Positions 57,918-64,000 of a stretch of DNA of 64,000 bases are shown here, piece by piece (the stretch's first letter is position 1; each line of letters begins with the position of its first letter). The notes under the pieces are model-generated. The model did not search any database and was not told the DNA's origin. It saw only the letters and a program-made list of their open reading frames with translations. Origin of the DNA: Acinetobacter populi (GTDB lineage: Bacteria > Pseudomonadota > Gammaproteobacteria > Pseudomonadales > Moraxellaceae); NCBI RefSeq assembly GCF_002174125.1, contig NZ_NEXX01000007.1, positions 62,001 through 126,000 of the forward strand. Reading direction: 5' to 3'. The position numbers were made by a program, and so were the translations under genes.

Positions 57918-59060
57918 ATGTCGCTACCACGTTTTAATATTTTAGTGCTGTCTTTATCCATAGGCATCGCTTCTGTAATGGTGGGATGTAGCAGCAATCC
58001 AAAAAAAGTCACCGATGCAGGTCCTCAATCTAGTGAGCAGGCATATTATCAAAATGCTGTAAAAGCATTGGATAAAGGGCAATACAGCGAAGCAAGCAAA
58101 CAGCTCGAAGCACTGGATACTTATTTCCCAACTGGACAATATACCCAGCAAGCGCAACTGGATTTGATGTACACACGTTTTAAACAGGCAGATTATCCCG
58201 GCGCGATTGCACTGGCAGAGCGTTTTATTCGTCTGAATCCACAACATCCGCAAGTAGATTATGCCTATTATTTACGTGGTGTGTCCAATATGGAACAAAA
58301 CTACGATGGCTTATTACGTTATACCTCTTTAAAACAGGCACATCGTGATACCAGTTATTTAAAAGTTGCTTATCAGAATTTTGCCGATTTTATTCGCCGC
58401 TTCCCAAGCAGTAAATATGCTGTAGATGCTGCCGAACGTATGAAATTCATCGGCGAAGAACTTTCCGAAAGTGAAATGAATGTTGCGCGTTACAACCTTC
58501 AGCGTAAAGCATGGGTCGCTGCAATACAACGTGCACGCTGGGTTCTGGAATATTATCCACAAGCACCCCAGACTCCAGAAGCGATTGCAACACTGGCCTA
58601 TGCATATGACCAACTGGGTGATAAACAGTCTGCACAACAATATACCGAACTGTTAAAAGCCAATTATCCACAATTACTCAAACGTAATGGTGAAGTCGAT
58701 CTTCGTGCAGCACGTCATCAGGGTAGCTTACTGAATAAATTAACACTCGGAATTTTAGGTCGCTCATCTGACCATGCCGAAGTTAAAAATGGTGAAGTGG
58801 TTGCCAACAGTGAAGATACGACTCAAAGAAGTTGGTTGAATCGTCTGAGCTTTGGCTTACTGGGTGATCAGGAAAATGACACTGAGGTAGCGAATACGAC
58901 AACTCAAAACGTAGATGCTGTCACATTTACTGCACCAGCAACTCAAGTTGAGAGTGAAGAAACCACTACACCACAGCAAAAACTTTCCAATATCATTGAA
59001 GAAAAAAAACCCCGAATTAATCTTGCCTTACCAGACAATGCCTCACCACAGGATAACTAA
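57918..59060 (+). CDS. bamD: Outer membrane assembly lipoprotein BamD (ComL), long form
   Basis: The 380-residue lipoprotein of the BAM complex inserts beta-barrel proteins in the outer membrane. The signal ends with lipobox VMVGC (Cys24). TPR repeats fill about 40-245, with GQYSEASKQLEALDTYFPTG and VDYAYYLRGVSNMEQNYDGL. After about residue 260 comes a 120-residue C-terminal extension not found in E. coli BamD (245 residues). It has two similar segments, GSLLNKLTLGILGR (269-282) and RSWLNRLSFGLLGD (304-317), and a low-complexity Thr/Glu tail. AGGAG precedes the ATG. It is divergent from rluD. Confidence 0.95.
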   Translation: MSLPRFNILVLSLSIGIASVMVGCSSNPKKVTDAGPQSSEQAYYQNAVKALDKGQYSEASKQLEALDTYFPTGQYTQQAQLDLMYTRFKQADYPGAIALAERFIRLNPQHPQVDYAYYLRGVSNMEQNYDGLLRYTSLKQAHRDTSYLKVAYQNFADFIRRFPSSKYAVDAAERMKFIGEELSESEMNVARYNLQRKAWVAAIQRARWVLEYYPQAPQTPEAIATLAYAYDQLGDKQSAQQYTELLKANYPQLLKRNGEVDLRAARHQGSLLNKLTLGILGRSSDHAEVKNGEVVANSEDTTQRSWLNRLSFGLLGDQENDTEVANTTTQNVDAVTFTAPATQVESEETTTPQQKLSNIIEEKKPRINLALPDNASPQDN

Positions 59061-59143
59061 GGCAGGCAAGGTTTAAAAAATCAGGTTAATATATTGAGCA
59101 TCGTTAAGATGCTCAATAACTTTTAGGGCTAGCAAATTTTAAT

Positions 59144-61012
59144 ATGGCAATTCCTCAGCATACCATTGACCAGATTCTGGATCGCGTTGATATTGTCGAC
59201 TTGATCGGACAACGGGTTAAACTTAAAAAAACAGGTAGAACCTATTCTGGCTGCTGTCCGTTTCATCAGGAAAAAACACCTTCATTCCATGTTTATCGGG
59301 ACAAAGCCTATTATCATTGCTTTGGTTGTCAGGCCAATGGTAATGCCATTAAATTCTTGATGGAATTAGAAGGTCGCAGCTTTATTGATGTGATTAAGGA
59401 TCTGGCTCAAAATGCCGGCATCGAATTGCCCAAAGATGACTTCAATGTCAAAAAGGCCACCTATCAGCGTCAGCAAAAACCAATTTCTGCCCCTCAATCT
59501 TCCGAACAAAATTCGCCGACTATTCCAGAAAGTGATCCATTTAATCTGCCACCAGAAAACGATCATCATGATTTGGAACAGTATTTCATTGAAGATTTTA
59601 GTGGTGGTGCAAATAATGAAGAAGTCAGTCTGTATGATCTGCTGGAGCAAGTCACGCTTTATTATCAACAGCAACTCGGCAATGCTGCACATGCACAAAA
59701 TTATTTCCATAACCGTGCCTTAAATGAGAATACCATTCAGCAATGGCGATTAGGCTATGCGCCCAGTGATTGGCAACATCTGGAACAGGCCTTCCCTCAA
59801 GATATTGAAGGCTTAAAACTGGTGGGTCTGATTCGTGAAAATGAAAATGGCAAAACCTTTAATTTGCTACGTGATCGGGTGATTTTTCCGATTCGGGACA
59901 GTAAGGGTCGCGTAGTCGGTTTTGGTGGTCGTGCGCTCAATGACGAAATCAAACCCAAATATATCAACTCGCCGGATTCGGAAATTTTCCATAAAAACCA
60001 ATTGCTCTATGGTTTATATGAAGGACGAAAATCTAAAGCCAATGACTGGCTGATGGTTGAAGGTTATATGGATGTAATTGCCCTGCATCAGGCCGGGATT
60101 AGTGGTGCTGTCGCGACCTTGGGAACTGCCAGTAATAGCGAACATCTCAATATATTATTTAAACAAAGCTCACGTCTGACTTTGGCTTTTGACGGAGACA
60201 ATGCCGGACAAAAAGCAGCATGGCGTACACTAGAAATTGCCCTACCCTTGCTTCAGGATGGTCGGGAATTACGCTTCTTTATTTTACCCGAACAACATGA
60301 CCCCGACTCCTTAATGCGTCAAATCGGCTTAGAACAATTCCAGCAATTACTGAATAAAGCACCGTTACTTTCCGATTATTTATTTGCCCAGTTGACCAAG
60401 CAATTTGATGTCAGCCATCCCGAAGGTAAAGGAATGGTGATGGCAGAACTACGCAATTTAAGCAATCAATTACCCAATGGCTCATACAAATATCTGCTCT
60501 CTCAATCTTTCCGTGAACGCCTAGGATTTGGACGCAAACGCTTTGATCAGGCATTACAGGACAAGGATTTAAGCTTTAGTCGTATTGATCGCAATGCTTT
60601 ACTGATTGCCTTATTGCTGCATTATCCTGTCTTGTTTCCACAATTTGAAACACTACGCGCATTCATACCGCAAAATGGCCTACTCCGCCAATTGTTGGAT
60701 ACCCTGAATCAAGTTTATGATCAGTTGCCCAAAGAGGTTGAACTCAGCCGTTATTTTGCTTTAGGCGCCTGCCATGAATTGCAACAACAACTTTTAGCCA
60801 TACTCAACTCGATTGATCTGGATGATTTACAAATTGAAAATCCAGAAGAGCTGGATAACCATGCCCAATCATTATTTATTTCTTTAAAATATAAATACTT
60901 AAAACAAAAAATCAAAAAACCGTCTTCGGTACAGGAGTCAAAGAACCTGATGCAGCAACTGCATCAAATTACCAAGCAATTAAGTAATACAGTGATTAAA
61001 AATACCAACTGA
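59144..61012 (+). CDS. dnaG: DNA primase
   Basis: The 622-residue primase makes RNA primers at the fork. The N-terminal zinc finger is CCPFHQEKTPSFHVYRDKAY with HCFGC. The RNA polymerase domain includes LLRDRVIFPIRDSKGRVVGF. The TOPRIM region has MVEGYMDVIALHQAG and LTLAFDGDNAGQKAAW (acidic metal ligands). The C-terminal helicase-binding domain ends at TNTN. A Gln/Asn/Asp-rich insert (about 100-170) between zinc finger and polymerase domains is longer than in E. coli. No rpoD or rpsU lies next to it. Confidence 0.97.
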   Translation: MAIPQHTIDQILDRVDIVDLIGQRVKLKKTGRTYSGCCPFHQEKTPSFHVYRDKAYYHCFGCQANGNAIKFLMELEGRSFIDVIKDLAQNAGIELPKDDFNVKKATYQRQQKPISAPQSSEQNSPTIPESDPFNLPPENDHHDLEQYFIEDFSGGANNEEVSLYDLLEQVTLYYQQQLGNAAHAQNYFHNRALNENTIQQWRLGYAPSDWQHLEQAFPQDIEGLKLVGLIRENENGKTFNLLRDRVIFPIRDSKGRVVGFGGRALNDEIKPKYINSPDSEIFHKNQLLYGLYEGRKSKANDWLMVEGYMDVIALHQAGISGAVATLGTASNSEHLNILFKQSSRLTLAFDGDNAGQKAAWRTLEIALPLLQDGRELRFFILPEQHDPDSLMRQIGLEQFQQLLNKAPLLSDYLFAQLTKQFDVSHPEGKGMVMAELRNLSNQLPNGSYKYLLSQSFRERLGFGRKRFDQALQDKDLSFSRIDRNALLIALLLHYPVLFPQFETLRAFIPQNGLLRQLLDTLNQVYDQLPKEVELSRYFALGACHELQQQLLAILNSIDLDDLQIENPEELDNHAQSLFISLKYKYLKQKIKKPSSVQESKNLMQQLHQITKQLSNTVIKNTN

Positions 61013-61080
61013 TGCTATTGCAAACACAGGACTTTGGTTAAATCGTAATCTGTTTATTGATTAGGAATGAACATACAATC

Positions 61081-62376
61081 TCATTCATATTTATTTTTCT
61101 TCGCTTCACGGGAATGCGCTTCTACCGACTGCACGGTGTCTTTTAACCATTCATAATGCGCTGGATCTTCTGCTTTGGCGGCTTCACGAAATAATTTTGA
61201 GGGAATATGCAGCATTTTATTGCTTAAACGATGGGATAATTGTGTTAATAATTGCTCAGCATCTGCACCTTTTTTCAATTGCTGCAAGGCAAATTCTAGT
61301 TCCCTAATTCGCTGTTGCTCGGCATAGTCACGATAATGCTGAATCTCTTCCCCGGCTTGCTGTACTTTTTCGTTAATCACGAATTGAGATGCCAGCTGTG
61401 AAACCAGCACTTCCGCATCAAGTGCGGCCTGCCGACGCTGTGATAAATTTTCATCAATCACTGCCTGCAAATCATCAATGCCATAAAGATAGACACTATC
61501 AAGCTGTTCGACTTTTGAATCAATATCGCGGGGTACAGCCAAATCCACAAGTAACATGGGTTGATATTTACGCTGTTTTAACGCTTGCTTAACCGCAGCA
61601 TAATGAATCACCTGATGTAGACTCCCTGTACAACTAGATACGACATCAGCACGCGCCAGATTGGCATCAAGTTGATCAAAATCAATGACCTCTACATCTA
61701 CTCGTGTACTAAGCTCCTGTGCCAAATGCTCTGCCTTGGCTCGGGTACGATTACAAATCAACATTTTTGCTACCCCCATCTCGGCCAGATGCTTTGCCAC
61801 CAAGGTATTCATTTCACCTGCGGCAACAATCATCACTGTGAGTTGTGAAACATGGCTAAACACTTGTGCCGCAAGCTGTGCCACTGCATAGCCCATCGAA
61901 ATAGCATGCTCGCCGACCGCAGTTTCGGTACGAACTTTTTTGGCCGCATAGAATGCATATTCAAATAAACGATTGAGCTGTGGCGATACGTTATCCGATG
62001 TTTTGGCTAAGGCAAGTGCACTTTTAATTTGTCCCAGAATTTGTGGTTCACCCAGCATCAGGGAATCCAGACCACTGGCGACACGCATCAAATGTGTCAT
62101 TGCCTGTACATTTTCATAATGATAAACATGTCTTAACAGAGTGTTTACATCAATTCCGTTAGACTGTGCGATCCAGTGCAGTACATCGTCTGGCTGTTCT
62201 GTAAGGGCATAAACTTCGGTGCGATTACAGGTGGAGACCACCACCATGTTATTAAGATTTTGATTTTGTTTGGTTTGTTCAAATAGCGTCAGCAATCGCT
62301 CTGTATTAAAAGCAATTTTTTCACGCATTTCGACAGAAGCCGTATGATGATTGACACCTAAAGCCAAGAAACCCAT
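61081..62376 (-). CDS. hemA: Glutamyl-tRNA reductase
   Basis: The 431-residue enzyme reduces Glu-tRNA to glutamate-1-semialdehyde, the first step of tetrapyrrole synthesis. The catalytic Cys is in [36 protein letters not shown] is the substrate block, [20 protein letters not shown] is the NADPH-binding site and [19 protein letters not shown] follows. The N-terminal [20 protein letters not shown] is typical. It is divergent from the TPR gene; the spacing is 57 bases. Confidence 0.97.
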   Translation of the reverse strand: MGFLALGVNHHTASVEMREKIAFNTERLLTLFEQTKQNQNLNNMVVVSTCNRTEVYALTEQPDDVLHWIAQSNGIDVNTLLRHVYHYENVQAMTHLMRVASGLDSLMLGEPQILGQIKSALALAKTSDNVSPQLNRLFEYAFYAAKKVRTETAVGEHAISMGYAVAQLAAQVFSHVSQLTVMIVAAGEMNTLVAKHLAEMGVAKMLICNRTRAKAEHLAQELSTRVDVEVIDFDQLDANLARADVVSSCTGSLHQVIHYAAVKQALKQRKYQPMLLVDLAVPRDIDSKVEQLDSVYLYGIDDLQAVIDENLSQRRQAALDAEVLVSQLASQFVINEKVQQAGEEIQHYRDYAEQQRIRELEFALQQLKKGADAEQLLTQLSHRLSNKMLHIPSKLFREAAKAEDPAHYEWLKDTVQSVEAHSREAKKNKYE

Positions 62377-62433
62377 AGTACTTCATCAATTAGAAAAGGT
62401 ATGATACAAAGACGCATATATGTTTAAACAACC

Positions 62434-64000
62434 ATGACTCAAAATTTAAAATTAATGCGGATAAAATCCAGAAAAATATTGCAGTTACCTGCAACTTGCC
62501 ATTCTATCACATTCCTTCTTTTAGGAAGCATTGCTTACGCGTCTCAAATTTATGCAATAACACCGATTACAACAACGAATATCACAACATCTACTCATCA
62601 GACAACAACCGATACGAATCATAGCGCATTTTTACCCGTATTTATCGCTGAATTTGCACTCAGTCAGGGAAATATTAATCAAACCCTCAATACCTATCAG
62701 TATCTGGTCGAAAATTATAATTTACCCAACATCAATGAACGTGCTTTGAATATTGCACTGGAATTTGATGATATCGATACGGCACTCAATATTTCCAGAC
62801 TCTGGGTAGAAAATTATCCCGATGATGTGCCAGCCATGTTTTATCTGGCACATCTATCCTTAAGAGCGCATCAGTATGCGCTGGCTGCAAAAACGCTGGA
62901 CCGCATTTTACAAATCGATCCAAATGCCGATCTGGAAGGAATTCTGGAAGGAATTTATCCTGAATCAACTGAAGCCCGGCAAGCACTTTTACAGGCGCTC
63001 AATCAAATTAATAAAAAAGAAAATCCTTCTGTTCTGGTGATGATCGCGGGTCTTGAGGCACAAAGTGGGCAATTTGAAAGTGCACTCAAAAAAGTGAATC
63101 TTGCGCTGCGTAAACGACCAAATGTACCGAGTTTTGTGATTCTGAAAGCCAATTTATATTTTGCTGCCAATCAAAATGATGATGCCTTTAAATGGCTGGA
63201 CTATAGTAGCCGCTATCAGAAGACACCGGATGTCGGACTTTATGAAGTACAACATCTGATCAGGCAAAATAAAACCGAAGATGCCTTAAAAAAACTAAAA
63301 CGCATGTTAAAAAAATGGCCAGATAATGAACAATTACTTTTTCTTGCCGGTATCACCAGTATTGACCTAAAACAATTTAGTCAGGCTGAAAAATATCTCA
63401 CGCAATTGCAGCGTTCAAACGCATATCAGGATCAGGCCAATTATTATCTTGCGGTGAATGCCGAACGTAAAAAAGATGATGCGCTTGCGATTGAATTATA
63501 CAAAGCTGTTGATGGCAATTTTTATACCGTATCCAGAAAAAATCTGGTCTCTATTTATCTACAACAACAACGTCCTGCCGATGCCATTCGTTTACTCACG
63601 CAGGAACGCGTGAGCCATCCACATCAAGCCAGTTTTCTCTATCAGTTACAGGCACAAATTTTACAAATGATGGGCGAAAACCAACGGGCAATCATCTTGT
63701 TAAATGAAGCGATCCAGCAAATGCCTGAGGATCCGGAACTCATTTATGCACAAGTTCTGTTGTATGATCCATTTACCGATCGTGATGCATTGGATAATGC
63801 CTTAAATAAACTCCTGGAAATCGAACCAAACAGTCCAACCTTTCTAAATGCCTACGCTTATACACTGGCTCGTCAGAACCGCAAACTCGATGTCGCCAGA
63901 AAATATGCCGAACAAGCCTTGAGTTATGCACCGCAGCAAGCATCTATTTTAGATACACTGGGTTATATTGCATTTTTACAGAATGACTTTGATCTTGCAG
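62434..64000 (+). CDS. Exported tetratricopeptide-repeat protein (cut by window edge)
   Basis: 522 codons open to the window end from the ATG at 62434. The N-terminus has a signal-like hydrophobic stretch SITFLLLGSIAYASQIYA. A Thr-rich linker follows, then many TPR-like helices, for example VSLAFDDID-type pairs, ALKKVNLALRKRPNVPSFVI, AEKYLTQLQRS and FLNAYAYTLARQNRKLDVAR near the end. In Acinetobacter a TPR protein lies between hemA and the lolB-ispE genes, which would follow outside the window; this is from memory. Probable periplasmic or outer-membrane scaffold. Role unknown. Confidence 0.85.
   Translation, partial: MTQNLKLMRIKSRKILQLPATCHSITFLLLGSIAYASQIYAITPITTTNITTSTHQTTTDTNHSAFLPVFIAEFALSQGNINQTLNTYQYLVENYNLPNINERALNIALEFDDIDTALNISRLWVENYPDDVPAMFYLAHLSLRAHQYALAAKTLDRILQIDPNADLEGILEGIYPESTEARQALLQALNQINKKENPSVLVMIAGLEAQSGQFESALKKVNLALRKRPNVPSFVILKANLYFAANQNDDAFKWLDYSSRYQKTPDVGLYEVQHLIRQNKTEDALKKLKRMLKKWPDNEQLLFLAGITSIDLKQFSQAEKYLTQLQRSNAYQDQANYYLAVNAERKKDDALAIELYKAVDGNFYTVSRKNLVSIYLQQQRPADAIRLLTQERVSHPHQASFLYQLQAQILQMMGENQRAIILLNEAIQQMPEDPELIYAQVLLYDPFTDRDALDNALNKLLEIEPNSPTFLNAYAYTLARQNRKLDVARKYAEQALSYAPQQASILDTLGYIAFLQNDFDLA

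Overview
The window looks like a chromosomal segment of a gammaproteobacterium of the genus Acinetobacter. The basis is an AT-rich coding style, a wax ester synthase/diacylglycerol acyltransferase that closely resembles (from memory) the A. baylyi enzyme, the gene order mreB-mreC-mreD-maf-rng divergent from gatC-gatA-gatB, a ComEC competence channel, and a long BamD. I see no insertion sequence, prophage, CRISPR array or replication origin. About 58 protein genes, one tRNA gene and the RNase P RNA gene are supported.

Layout. 1-5.0 kb: a minus-strand operon for an unknown carboxylic acid (citrate-type transporter, a two-gene AtuA/DUF1446 system, a two-subunit CoA-transferase cut by the window edge) with a divergent LysR regulator. 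5.4-6.8 kb: wax ester/triacylglycerol synthase. 6.8-15.1 kb: housekeeping genes (rng, maf, mreDCB; gatCAB). 15.1-21.4 kb: mixed genes (GNAT, a peptidase-M15-like protein, two exported proteins of unknown role, a split CHR transporter, SbmA, a flavin reductase). 21.5-26.8 kb: a glutarate module (LysR, glutaryl-CoA dehydrogenase, MFS transporter, CaiB-type CoA-transferase). 26.9-36.2 kb: alpha/beta hydrolase, SppA, acyltransferase, ComEC, the lipoprotein-release transporter LolD/LolC-type, an EamA transporter and a YaiI-family protein. 36.2-47.8 kb: an accessory catabolic island. 48-64 kb: mostly core genes (serC, tRNA-Met, rnpB, ferredoxin, coaD, smpB, rluD, pgeF, bamD, dnaG, hemA, a TPR protein) plus a MocR/EamA pair and small exported or membrane proteins.

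The island at 36.2-47.8 kb is the best candidate for an undescribed system. It joins a BMP-type ABC importer of the nucleoside/nucleobase class, a TetR regulator, a cytosine-deaminase-like amidohydrolase, a gamma-glutamyltransferase homologue without a signal peptide, an isochorismatase-fold cysteine hydrolase, a short amidase-signature hydrolase and a bile-acid-symporter-family carrier. An identical 18-base palindrome-containing sequence lies upstream of the importer operon and again inside the overlapping divergent promoters of the two hydrolase units. This ties the three transcription units into one putative regulon. The enzyme set suggests stepwise deamination and amide hydrolysis of an N-heterocycle or ureide; the substrate is not known.

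A second well-resolved regulatory layout is at 22.5-22.7 kb. There, two identical LysR boxes (AGATAT-N11-ATATCT) lie 115 bases apart between the LysR gene and gcdH, one of them centred about 64 bases upstream of a predicted gcdH transcription start.
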